A stretch of 64,000 nucleotides of DNA, taken from NCBI GenBank assembly GCA_045639325.1, contig JAZUCU010000019.1:1-64000 (forward strand). The letters run 5' to 3'. The notes under the pieces were generated by a model, which was not told the origin of the DNA, searched no databases, and was given only the letters and a program-made list of their open reading frames with translations. Position 1 is the stretch's first letter. The number at the start of each line of letters is the position of its first letter. Below are positions 35,191-45,000 of this stretch, in pieces. Origin of the DNA: RGIG8244 sp045639325. Lineage in GTDB: Bacteria; Verrucomicrobiota; Lentisphaeria; Victivallales; UBA1829. The position numbers were made by a program, and so were the translations under genes.

Positions 35191-37911
35191 ATGAAAAAAA
35201 TCTTCCTCTGTACGTTGTTATCCGCCATTCCTTTGCTTCTTGCCGCAGGGTTTGAAGTAAAGGATGATACCTTGATCGTAACCACATCCGCAATGACGGT
35301 CAAAATGGATTTGAATTTCGGTATGATCACATCCATTGCAACACGCGACGGCGACTCCTTCTGCGGGCAGAATGTCCCCCTTGCAGATTTGCCGTTCCGG
35401 AAATCCATGGTTCCCTCCGGCGATGACAAGGGCAAAGTCCGCAAAATCAACAAGAATTCTGCAATTGTCGAATTCAATATGGAAAACGGCGGAGTACTCT
35501 ATCATGAATTCGTGACGGAGAAAGAAGATATTCTGCTGCGGACCGGTGTTAAAAACATCGATCTGAAGAAACGCGGGGAATCCATCGACGTCCACCTGGT
35601 CTATCTGAAACCGGATGCCGTCATCACAGGCAAAGGCAGCAAAACGTTGCGGAAAGAACCTGCCCGCAGTGAAATGCTGCTCTGGCCGGGGTCCTCCTTC
35701 TATTTCCCCCGGGTCGTCATGCTGGAAAATCAAAAGAACTGTTTGATGATTTATAATGAATCCGCACAGCCTTATCACAACGTCATGTTCTATCATGAAC
35801 CGGAAGCCGATCACATTATACTGCGCAGCGGTGATATCGGCTTGCTCCAGCGGACGGGTGTAACCCTTCTCGATTCGAAAAATTATCAGTCCAAATTCTG
35901 GCGTTTTTCTGTGCATAGCGACTGGGCGGCAGCAGCCCGTTACTGGCGGAAAGAATTTGAAAAACGTACCGGCGCACGCCCCCTGTGGAAAAACAAGTCA
36001 AGCGTTGCCCGCAAGATTCATGCGGTCTACACCGGCGCCCCCAATCTTCTGTGGAAGGAAACGCCGGAAGAATATTACAAAAAACTGGCATCCGAATTCA
36101 ATCCGGAAAACCTGCTGCTGCTTTACTGGAACGCCAATTCCATCGTGACCCTCTGCGATCACACCTATACATTGAAACCCAATCCCACACAGGGCATGAA
36201 AGATGTGTTCCGTAAACTTGGCTTCCAGTGGATGGGCTTCCATGGCTATACTCTGGTCTGTAATGAATCCGCCATTGATCAGCGGCACGCACCTTATAAG
36301 CGCAATAAATCCTTCCCTGCCAATTATAAATTCAATCCGGATTATCAGGGTAAACCGGAAGACTTTTATAAAAATATGGATCCCTACCTGTCCCGCCGCA
36401 GCGGACCGCTGGCAATGCTCAACCCGGCGTCGAAATACGTAGCGGATTACCTGGTACGCAACATCAATAATTACGTAAAACATCACGATGCCATCGGCTG
36501 TTATCTGGATATCTCCGGTGCCGTTCATTATGCGTTGAAACCGGGCAAGATCGTGTTTGACGGCAGAACCTATACCGAGGGCGATACCGAAGTTTTCCGC
36601 CGTCTCCGGGAAGCAAATCCGGAATTGCTCACCATGACCGAATACAGCGGGGAATGGATCATTCCGTATAACTTCTATATCTGGCAGTCCGGCACCGTCT
36701 TCCGCAAAGAAAAAATCCGCATCAATCACCCGATTCGCGCAGCATTGATCGGTTCTTATGTCTGGACACGTGAAAAAACGACGGACGATTACCCGTTGAA
36801 GAATGCATATTATGCCACTCTGCCGGAAGTTGTAGCCGGTTACGGCAGCAAAAATCTGGAAAGCAGCTTGTACTATCCCTGGTACGTGGAACGTGCAAAA
36901 CTGTTCGTACGGGAAAAATTGTTCAACGATATTCCTCCCGGAAAATGGGATCCCGATGTGTTGGCATATTACCGTTCCGAAAAGAATGGTTACTTCCAGT
37001 TCCGCAAAACAAAAACCGGATATGCCTATACCGATGCAAAGGGTAACGAACTCCTCGGTATTTATGAAAATGTAACAAAAGGCAATAAGAATTTTTATGT
37101 CTCCGACTGGTTTGCTTACGATCCCGCAGGCTGTGCCATCGGCTTGAATCCGGCAAAGTCTTACAAATTCGTCAAGACTCCCGAAAAATTACCCTTCGTC
37201 ATCACAAATCTGTCAAAGGATATTTACCTGGATCAGATCAGAAGCAATAAGAATTGGACAACCATCATTCTTGACTCCAAGAAAGCCAAGGCTGCAGACT
37301 TCAGCGTCAAATTCAATGCTGCTCCCGTAAAAGTTCTGCTCAATGGTAAAGAAATCAAAGTTGACGGTAAAGAGTTGAAAACCTCCGCCGCCCTCCCTGC
37401 AGCATTGATTGTTTATCATAAGAAACCAGTCGTTGCGGCACCGGAAAAATTGCTGACCCGCACAAACTGGGAAAAAGGTTTTATCGGCGAAAATGGATTG
37501 TTTGAATCTCATGGTTATCGCGGTTATTACTTCAACTGGGACCAGACATTCAACCATTTCACAGCGAACAAAGTCAAGAAAACATCGCTTAATATGGGCT
37601 GTGGCCATTACAGTTCCTACAACGAAAAACTCGTAAAGATTCCTGCTGGCGCAACAAAGATGAAGCTGGGTTATGCGTTGAACAACACAACCAAACAGCC
37701 GATGATCCTGACCGTATCCGCCAACGGAATCAAACTGGCAGATTTGACCATTCAGAGTAAAGATGCCTGGCAGAATGCAGAATTTGATATTGCGAAATTT
37801 GCCGGACAGGATACCATTGTGACAATCACATTCCGTTATCCGACCATCAAAGATTCCAAAACTGCCAACACGAACAACGTTCTGCACGTTTCAGAAATAT
37901 CTTTTGAATAA
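35191..37911 (+). CDS. Large secreted putative glycoside hydrolase (paralogue A)
   Basis: 906 residues. Signal peptide (1-19, LLAA|GFEV). Residues about 20-260 look like a beta-sandwich of the galactose-mutarotase type; about 270-590 resembles a TIM barrel, with 'LLLYWNANSIVT', 'GCYLDIS' (D440) and 'MTEYSGEWIIPY' (E484) as likely catalytic positions; a beta-rich C-terminal domain follows (about 640-906, lectin-like). D440 and E484 are conserved in the paralogue at 46061-48802 (D437, E481). I do not recognise a named CAZy family; similar proteins carry DUF6259-like names. Substrate unknown. Confidence 0.75.
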   Translation: MKKIFLCTLLSAIPLLLAAGFEVKDDTLIVTTSAMTVKMDLNFGMITSIATRDGDSFCGQNVPLADLPFRKSMVPSGDDKGKVRKINKNSAIVEFNMENGGVLYHEFVTEKEDILLRTGVKNIDLKKRGESIDVHLVYLKPDAVITGKGSKTLRKEPARSEMLLWPGSSFYFPRVVMLENQKNCLMIYNESAQPYHNVMFYHEPEADHIILRSGDIGLLQRTGVTLLDSKNYQSKFWRFSVHSDWAAAARYWRKEFEKRTGARPLWKNKSSVARKIHAVYTGAPNLLWKETPEEYYKKLASEFNPENLLLLYWNANSIVTLCDHTYTLKPNPTQGMKDVFRKLGFQWMGFHGYTLVCNESAIDQRHAPYKRNKSFPANYKFNPDYQGKPEDFYKNMDPYLSRRSGPLAMLNPASKYVADYLVRNINNYVKHHDAIGCYLDISGAVHYALKPGKIVFDGRTYTEGDTEVFRRLREANPELLTMTEYSGEWIIPYNFYIWQSGTVFRKEKIRINHPIRAALIGSYVWTREKTTDDYPLKNAYYATLPEVVAGYGSKNLESSLYYPWYVERAKLFVREKLFNDIPPGKWDPDVLAYYRSEKNGYFQFRKTKTGYAYTDAKGNELLGIYENVTKGNKNFYVSDWFAYDPAGCAIGLNPAKSYKFVKTPEKLPFVITNLSKDIYLDQIRSNKNWTTIILDSKKAKAADFSVKFNAAPVKVLLNGKEIKVDGKELKTSAALPAALIVYHKKPVVAAPEKLLTRTNWEKGFIGENGLFESHGYRGYYFNWDQTFNHFTANKVKKTSLNMGCGHYSSYNEKLVKIPAGATKMKLGYALNNTTKQPMILTVSANGIKLADLTIQSKDAWQNAEFDIAKFAGQDTIVTITFRYPTIKDSKTANTNNVLHVSEISFE

Positions 37912-37923
37912 TGTGTTAAAAAA

Positions 37924-37955
37924 GCCCGGACTATTGAAAAAATATAGTTCCGGGC
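37924..37955 (+). terminator. Hairpin after paralogue A, probable terminator
   Basis: GCCCGGACTAT (37924-37934) pairs with ATAG-T-TCCGGGC (37944-37955), one bulged base, loop of nine. It lies 12 bases after the stop. The following tail AATCTTCC is poor in T, so it may be a processing or attenuating hairpin instead of a strong terminator. Confidence 0.55.
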
Positions 37956-38057
37956 AATCTTCCAAAACCGGCAGCATAATAGAACCGTTTTTTGGGATGC
38001 AAGTTATAGTCTACGGAAGAAAAGACAGTAAAATCGTAAAAAAAAAGTCAGAGGGTC

Positions 38058-38085
38058 TTGACTTTTTCGCGGTTTTGATTATATT
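38058..38085 (+). promoter_or_regulatory. Promoter of the pseudopilin-led operon
   Basis: -35 TTGACT, 16-base spacer, -10 TATATT, 49 bases before the first pseudopilin ATG. It probably drives 38135-49311. Confidence 0.6.
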
Positions 38086-38134
38086 TACCTAAGAGTGATA
38101 AAAATCAGCCCATTACAAAAGGAAATCATAGAAA

Positions 38135-38845
38135 ATGTTAAAACGGAAATTCACCCTGATCGAATTACTTGTTGTGATTGCCATTATCGCTATTCTTGCC
38201 GCAATGCTCATGCCCGCATTGTCAAAAGTAAAGGAAACCGGTAAAATGGCAAAATGTGTTTCCAATCAAAAACAGATCATGCTTATATTCGCCAATTATA
38301 CCAACTCCAGCGACGGGTGGCTCGTCCCTGCACGTGAGAAAAACGACGCTGGATTTGTTTTCCACGGAGAGATCTTGAGAAATCAGGGTGTTTTCAAAGG
38401 TGCGACAACGTTAGGACAGAAAATCAACGGTCTCCATTCGGCACAACAACTTATGAGAGAGGACATTCAGCTGTATTACTGTCCCGCGCAGCCGAAAATT
38501 CCGGATTATTTCTCCTATTGTGTCAATGAACGGCTCTGCGGAATGTATGAAAACAAAAGCTCTGGCATTAAAAATATCAAAAAAGAATCGGAAATCAAAC
38601 GTCCTTCCAGTATTTTTTATCTGGCGGATGCGGGAAAAGATCAAGATACAGAAACAAAAACAGCGTCCAGTGTTACTTCTCTTTACATTTACAGCATTGA
38701 TTTTCCCCAATCCGGTTACGGTGGCGTAGCATACCGGCACAGTAAAAAAGCCAATATGAGCTATATTGACCTGCATGTAAGCCAGGTGACCGTGAAAGAT
38801 GTTCCCTCTGATTACAGCAAGGCTCCCTGGCAAAACAAATACTAA
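38135..38845 (+). CDS. Prepilin-type N-terminal domain protein (pseudopilin) 1
   Basis: 236 residues. Type IV/II pseudopilin N-terminus 'FTLIELLVVIAII' with the +5 Glu, but the residue before the cleavage site is Lys (RK|F), not Gly. A C-terminal R-H-x9-D-x-H-V block ('YRHSKKANMSYIDLHV') matches the H-x9-DG motif of Planctomycetes/Lentisphaerae pseudopilins, with Leu for Gly. Cysteines at CVSN and 'YYCPAQP'. Probably membrane-anchored and surface- or periplasm-exposed. First gene of an operon with glycan enzymes. Confidence 0.88.
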   Translation: MLKRKFTLIELLVVIAIIAILAAMLMPALSKVKETGKMAKCVSNQKQIMLIFANYTNSSDGWLVPAREKNDAGFVFHGEILRNQGVFKGATTLGQKINGLHSAQQLMREDIQLYYCPAQPKIPDYFSYCVNERLCGMYENKSSGIKNIKKESEIKRPSSIFYLADAGKDQDTETKTASSVTSLYIYSIDFPQSGYGGVAYRHSKKANMSYIDLHVSQVTVKDVPSDYSKAPWQNKY

Positions 38846-38871
38846 AGTAATTCAACGGAGAAAAAAGCGAA

Positions 38872-39570
38872 ATGAAAAAGCAAAAAACATTCACCTTGAT
38901 TGAACTGTTGGTCGTCATCGCTATCATCGCCATTCTTGCCGCCATGCTTCTGCCTGCACTGGGTAAAACAAAAGAAACAGCAAAACGCGCCACCTGTATT
39001 TCTAACATCAAACAGAACATGGTCATGTTTTCTCAATACGCACAGGTGTCGAACAGCTGGCTGATGCCCGCCTATGTAAAAAATGAACAAAGCCAAATGC
39101 TTAAACCGACAGAAGTCCTGAGAAATCTCGGTTTATTCAAGGGGAATGTGTCATTGAGCAAAAATATCAACTACAAAGGGCATGTCGATATCCGCACCTG
39201 GTATTGCCCGGCACAGCCTGTTGTTCCGGATCAGCTTTCTGTCGCAATCAACGGTCAACTCTGGACCTATTTTGATCATACACAAAAAGATATCCGGGGT
39301 AGAAAAGAATCCTTTATGGTACACCCCAGTTTGTTGATGATGCACGCTGACACCACGCAATTGGCAGCAAAAACAAACAATACGCCATCCAGTGCAACCA
39401 ACATTTATGACTCTTATCCGAAATCTGCAAACGGCGGCGTGGATTACCGGCATAACAATTATGCCGTATTCGGCTTTGTCGATATGCACGTCGGAATGTG
39501 GAAGGCAAACATGGATACCAATTACAACGCCCATCCCTGGAGCTGGCGTGGCGGGTGTCGTCCCTGGTAA
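38872..39570 (+). CDS. Prepilin-type N-terminal domain protein (pseudopilin) 2
   Basis: 232 residues, a paralogue of the gene just upstream, 26 bases apart. Same 'FTLIELLVVIAII' start with +5 Glu, the -1 residue is Thr (KT|F). 'WYCPAQPVVPD' aligns with 'YYCPAQPKIPD' of its neighbour, and the C-terminus has 'YRHNNYAVFGFVDMHV' (H-x9-D, Met for Gly). Arose by tandem duplication. Role inferred: substrate-binding or structural module of the glycan system. Confidence 0.88.
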   Translation: MKKQKTFTLIELLVVIAIIAILAAMLLPALGKTKETAKRATCISNIKQNMVMFSQYAQVSNSWLMPAYVKNEQSQMLKPTEVLRNLGLFKGNVSLSKNINYKGHVDIRTWYCPAQPVVPDQLSVAINGQLWTYFDHTQKDIRGRKESFMVHPSLLMMHADTTQLAAKTNNTPSSATNIYDSYPKSANGGVDYRHNNYAVFGFVDMHVGMWKANMDTNYNAHPWSWRGGCRPW

Positions 39571-39606
39571 GGCTTTTCATAATCTGCAACTGAGAAAAGA
39601 AATAAC

Positions 39607-42009
39607 ATGCCGATTTATACTGAAATAAAAAACGGTTTCCCGCTGGAGCATCTCACATTCGGGAGAAACGAGATTTCCATTGCGATGGAAAGCAACGGTG
39701 GAATCGATTGTTTTCAGCTTCTGGATCATGAAACGTTCGGCACAAAAACCTATTATGAACGGGGCCGACTCCATATTTTCTCCCGTACCGCCGGTTCCAG
39801 TATGGGCAGAACATTGTATGGACCGGGCGTCCGCTTTCTCTCTCAAGTCGATGGCAGGGCATATATTCTGCGTCCGCTGAACGGGATACATTTACCTTAC
39901 GGGTTGCGCACCACACAGCAGGAAGACGGCTTGGATGCCAGTTACTCCATGCGGATCGGTGACAATGCCATTGCGTTTGAATTCGGCTGCAAAAATGCGC
40001 TGCGGGAACAGTTCATGGTCATGGTCAGTAAACTGCACTTTGCCGATCAGGAAACGTATTCCGCAAAAAATCAATATGCCTGCACCAACGGCGAATGGGG
40101 CATTCACTGGCTGCCTGCAAAATACCGGGAACCCGATTTTGACCCGATGCTCCCCTTCCCCGATGATTATAAAATGCAATTAAAATGGGATAATTTTTAT
40201 TTCAAAGATCATGCACTGATTCTTGCGGGCACACTGTCTTTTCTCTATGGCAGCCATCCGCTGTATATCGTGATGAAAGGAGATGCGCCACTGGAGCTCC
40301 GGGAAAAGAAAGATCAATGGAATCTTGTCGCCCCCTGGGACGAAAGCGGCAATGTCCGATTTGCCATCGCATACGGCAGAAGTGAAGAAGAAGCAATCCA
40401 TTTTGCGGATGATGCCGTAACATTGTACGCGGAACGGGAAGCGGCGGATGATCAGGAAAACGAAATCTTCCAGTCCTTGGCTCCGGAATGTAAAATTGAT
40501 GATCTGCCCGAAGCGACACATTTCATCAACATTGTCCCGCTCCATCAGAATGCATTGCTGCTAGGAGAAAATGAGAAAGAAGCGGCGATCCGTGCTGCTA
40601 CTCATAAGTTTGGATATTTTGCGTTGTGGGATCACATTTACCCCATTCGCGACTTTCTCATGGCTGGACGTTTTGATGTTGCAAAAAAGCTGCTTACGTA
40701 CCTGCTTGATTACCCCCATATACGGACGGCATTGTGGTCGACACTGCAAATGATTGTCGCCATGAATGAATATCAGGCATATCACAAAGATCCGGAATTT
40801 CTGAAAACCGCATGGCATACTTTCAAGGACTGGTTTGATTTTTCCTGTACTCTCACAGAATCCGATACGGGGCTGGTCAGATTCTCCCTGAGCATGGGTT
40901 GCGATAATCCTGCAGAACTGGGCGGCTCGGAATTGTTCACGGCATCTGACATGAACGGCTGGTGGTATAACACCTGTCGCGTTATGGAAAACTTCGGTTA
41001 TGAAATGGAAGATTTGGCAACTGCTGAACGGGCAGCCGCGATCTCCGCAAAAATCGAAGAACATTTTCTGGAAAAATTCTATGAGCCGGAAACCGGTTAT
41101 CTTACGGCAATCCCACTCGGGGAAGAAAACATTTTCCACAATTCCGCAACCGAAACTATCGAATATCCTTACAGCCGGAAACTGTTGCGGAACGTACTCA
41201 AGCCCATCGCCGATTATCAGGCAAAACAGCTGTATCATCCGTTGGGACACCTGGCGGTTTCCTGGGATGGCAATGTCAACTGCGAAATGTGGCGGTACGT
41301 CCGCATGAATCAGCACGTGGGCCACGAATGTAAAATTGCCCGTTATGCCGGAAATTCCGCCGAAGCCAAACGGATCATCAACGGTTATCTGGACTATTAT
41401 AAACGCACCCTGAATGCGGTTGAAACATTCAATTATTTCGGTTGCGATGGCAACGTACATGAACTGGCAGACTGGCAGGCATTTTCCGCTACCGCCGCAC
41501 AACATGGCATCTTTGCCGGAGTCTGCGGACTCTTCTGGCATCAGGGCGGACTCTGTTACACGCCTGCAAAGGATTCCGGAAAAATCACAATCAAACGGTT
41601 CCACATCAAAGATGCGGTTTTCGATATTGAAATCACTGGTTCCGGTGCTTATACGTCGGCAATCGAACTGAACGGAACAATATTGAATGGCACTATGCAG
41701 ATTCCGGCGGAACTGATCCGGGAAGAAAACACACTCAAAATCACAAGATCGGATATACCTTTTACCCGTCCGGTTCTGCTTTACGCCCTCGACCTTGCAA
41801 TCAGCGATTTGCAGTCGGATGCAAAAACAGTGTCCTTTACGGCGGAAAAAACGATTCATACGGATATTCAATTCTATGTTCCCAATCCGGTGCAGAAATT
41901 CACCTGCAACGGAAAAGAGATGGAGTTTGAATACAATGCGGAAACGTATAACGTGATATTCAGCGGCGTACTGCATGCCGGTGACCGGATAGAGCTTATT
42001 ACAAATTAA
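39607..42009 (+). CDS. Putative (alpha/alpha)6-barrel glycosidase, unassigned family
   Basis: 800 residues, no signal peptide, so cytoplasmic. N-terminal beta-sandwich (about 1-270), then a helical barrel (about 300-665) with 'YFALWDHIYPIRDFLMAG' (Asp in LWDH), 'NGWWYNTCRVMENFG', 'YHPLGHLAVSWDG' and 'NYFGCDGNVHELADWQAF', and a beta C-terminal domain. The layout resembles GH78/GH94/GH95-type enzymes. No certain family. It lies between the pseudopilins and the 1332-residue secreted protein, 36 bases from each. Confidence 0.7.
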   Translation: MPIYTEIKNGFPLEHLTFGRNEISIAMESNGGIDCFQLLDHETFGTKTYYERGRLHIFSRTAGSSMGRTLYGPGVRFLSQVDGRAYILRPLNGIHLPYGLRTTQQEDGLDASYSMRIGDNAIAFEFGCKNALREQFMVMVSKLHFADQETYSAKNQYACTNGEWGIHWLPAKYREPDFDPMLPFPDDYKMQLKWDNFYFKDHALILAGTLSFLYGSHPLYIVMKGDAPLELREKKDQWNLVAPWDESGNVRFAIAYGRSEEEAIHFADDAVTLYAEREAADDQENEIFQSLAPECKIDDLPEATHFINIVPLHQNALLLGENEKEAAIRAATHKFGYFALWDHIYPIRDFLMAGRFDVAKKLLTYLLDYPHIRTALWSTLQMIVAMNEYQAYHKDPEFLKTAWHTFKDWFDFSCTLTESDTGLVRFSLSMGCDNPAELGGSELFTASDMNGWWYNTCRVMENFGYEMEDLATAERAAAISAKIEEHFLEKFYEPETGYLTAIPLGEENIFHNSATETIEYPYSRKLLRNVLKPIADYQAKQLYHPLGHLAVSWDGNVNCEMWRYVRMNQHVGHECKIARYAGNSAEAKRIINGYLDYYKRTLNAVETFNYFGCDGNVHELADWQAFSATAAQHGIFAGVCGLFWHQGGLCYTPAKDSGKITIKRFHIKDAVFDIEITGSGAYTSAIELNGTILNGTMQIPAELIREENTLKITRSDIPFTRPVLLYALDLAISDLQSDAKTVSFTAEKTIHTDIQFYVPNPVQKFTCNGKEMEFEYNAETYNVIFSGVLHAGDRIELITN

Positions 42010-42045
42010 TTAAACATATAAAAGAACAAGAACAGGAGAAAGAAC

Positions 42046-45000
42046 ATGAAGAAAAGAAGTCTGATTTTCAGCCTTTTCGCCGTTTCTTTTGCGTTATTTG
42101 CAAAAGATCCGCAATTCATTATCCCCAAAATCAAAAAAGCACCCGTTATTGACGGACAGATGATGCCCGGCGAATGGCAGAACGCCAACGCCATGACCAT
42201 GTTCGGATGCTACAACACACGCGGTCTCTTCAATCTGGAACAGCCCATGTTCTATACTGCGTGGGATGATAAATACATTTATGTCGCAATGGATTGCCGC
42301 GAAAGTACCGGCAACCGGATCGCCGCAGGTACAGTCCGTAACGACTTTGCTTCCGTTGTCGGCGATGACTGCGTGGAATTGATGTTTGCCGCAGGTACGG
42401 GGAAAAAGATTCTGGACCCCGATTTTCACACTTACTACATTGCATTGAATCATTTGGGGGCAGTTTGGGATGCCATGTTCAAACCCCAGCGGAATGAATG
42501 TCACAACACCTGGCAGAGCGGAATCGAAGTCAAATCCACGGTCAGCGGAACCCGCTGGGTCATGGAATGTCGCGTCCCCATCAAGAGTGTCACACTTTCT
42601 GATGTTACACCGGGCACAAAATGGCGTTCCAACCTCTGCCGTACCTTCTACCGTTATGTCTGGGTGGCATTGAATCCCGCCGGAGCATTGAACGATGCCC
42701 GTATCGGTGCGGATATGACATTCGGCGATGAAAAAACACCGGTTGTCCGCATGAGCTCCATTGATAACTTTTTCAATGCAACATCGCAAATCGAACTGGA
42801 AATCTACAATCCTTCTGATAAACCTGTGACATTGACCGCCGCCCTGACCGGAGAAAGCCGGGAAAGCGAAGGCGCAAAAGAATTCAAGGAAATCAATCAT
42901 ACCGCAAAAGTGACCTTGAAACCGGGCGAAAGAAAACAGGGTATCATGCTCGGTTCCAAAGCAAAACTCAACTGGTACAACGATGTCGTTCTCTCTGTAA
43001 AAGATGAAAAAGGCAATGCCCTTCTGGAAATCCCGCGTAAAATCGCAATTCCGGCACTGCGTCTCAAACGCATGATCGCGCCCGATACGCCGTCCGTGCT
43101 GGTTGATACCGTTTATTATCATTCCCATGACCGCATCGACATCCGCTTCAACATCAAGAACTGGATGGAACGCAGCGGCGTGGATAAAGGTTCCTTCCTT
43201 GCCGATATCCTCATTACCGAAAAGAAAAACAAAGTCCAGCCCATCAAAGTACAATTCGATAAATTCAATGCTGGTACTGCCACCTGGTCCATGTCCACAA
43301 AAGAATTGCCGGAAGGTGATTATGATATTGTGATCGACATCACATCCAAAGGCAAAAACGTACAGAAGGAAAGCGACTGGTTTGAAAAACGCAATTTCGC
43401 ATGGCAGAATAAACCGATTCTGCCCGCCAATGTGGTTCCCGCTCCTTATGAACCCCTGAAAGCAAAAGGCAATGTTCTGACTCTCTGGGGCCGCGAATAC
43501 CGTTTCGCACCCAATGGTTTCCCGGTTGACCTGATCACACAGAAAAAAGATTATGTCATCGGCGACCCGGTTCTCTATTTGACACGTAACGGCAAGGAAT
43601 TCCCCCTGGAAGTTTCCAAACCGTTCCAGTTTACAGAAGTCACACCCCGCAAAGTAACCGGGAAAGCGACGCTGAAAGGTGGCGGTTTGACATTCGATAT
43701 TATCGCGACCACTGAATATGACGGTTTCATTCTCTACAATCTGGTCTGCAAAAGCGGCTGGTTCTCCAAAGATCTGGATCGCTTGCGTTTGAAAATGCCG
43801 CTGGATGGCAACTACATCAAGTTCCTTTCCGCCAGCGGTGATACAACCGGCGTCAGCATCCCGGGCAAAGTCATTCCTCCCGGAGACGGCAGAATTTATG
43901 ACAGTATGACGGATACCCGCAGTGTGGTCATGACACCCTCCTTCGCCTCCATGCTGTGGCTTGGCGATCATGACATTTCTTTCTGCTATGCCGCGGATTC
44001 TGACAAAGACTGGATTCTGCGCAAAGACAAACCGGCAGTGGAAATTTACCGGAAAGGCAGAAACGTTGATCTCTACATTAATTTTGTAGATAAAGCAGCG
44101 AAACTGGAAAAAACACATACTATGGAATTTGCTTTCCAGACCGGACCGACAAAACCCCGTCCGGCAAACTGGCGTGAATTCCAGGATTGCACAAACAATC
44201 AGGTCGGCGCACCCGGCGCTCCGAAATATCGTGTTCAGATCGGCGGTGACGGTTTCACCACACACGGCGGAACCCACTCTCTCCACCCCGGAACGACACC
44301 TGAACTGCAGAAACAGTCTAAAGAAAAAATCGAAAAACTCCAGCAGCGCGGCAAACCGGGTCAGGTTCACGTTGTCGGCTACCAGTATTGGGGTTACACA
44401 GTCAAAGGTTTCCCGGAAGCTCGCGTTTTCCGCGGGGAATGGGGTATCAGCGCAAAAGCATGGCAGGGCGGCACGTTCGACAGCAGCAAATGGGGTCGCA
44501 AAACGTACGGTCTGAACCGTGACAATTATTACTACATCCATGCGCCGAAATACAGTCCCAGCTACATTGACTTTCTGACTCATGCCTACGACGGCACTCT
44601 TGCCGTGACCAATCTGTACGGATTCTATGATGACGTGGGTTACCCGCGCCCGGTTTACAATCCGGAATTCGGCTACGGTCATATCAAGGACGGTCTGGAA
44701 CATTATTCCTCCGGCATCTGGCTGTACCGCAAACGCTGGAAAGCAGCGGCAGAAGTCAATGCAAAACACAACCGTCTGAACCTGCTTGGTGATACACAGC
44801 ATCTGCACTCCCACTTCATGCCCGCCTACAACTTCATCGGCGTATTTGCCCCGTGCGAACAGGGTTATTACAACCCCTTCCCGGAAAAAGATGCTTTTGA
44901 ATTCTACGGTTCCATGGAAAATTATGCCGCAATGAACCCGGCAAAACAGACGGGGCAGATTCCGATTATCGGTCTCTCTTCTGCGAATAAGGATTTTGCT

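Noticed and set aside
40561..41976. 471-codon open frame on the minus strand
   Set aside because: Antisense shadow of the 800-residue gene, same reason.
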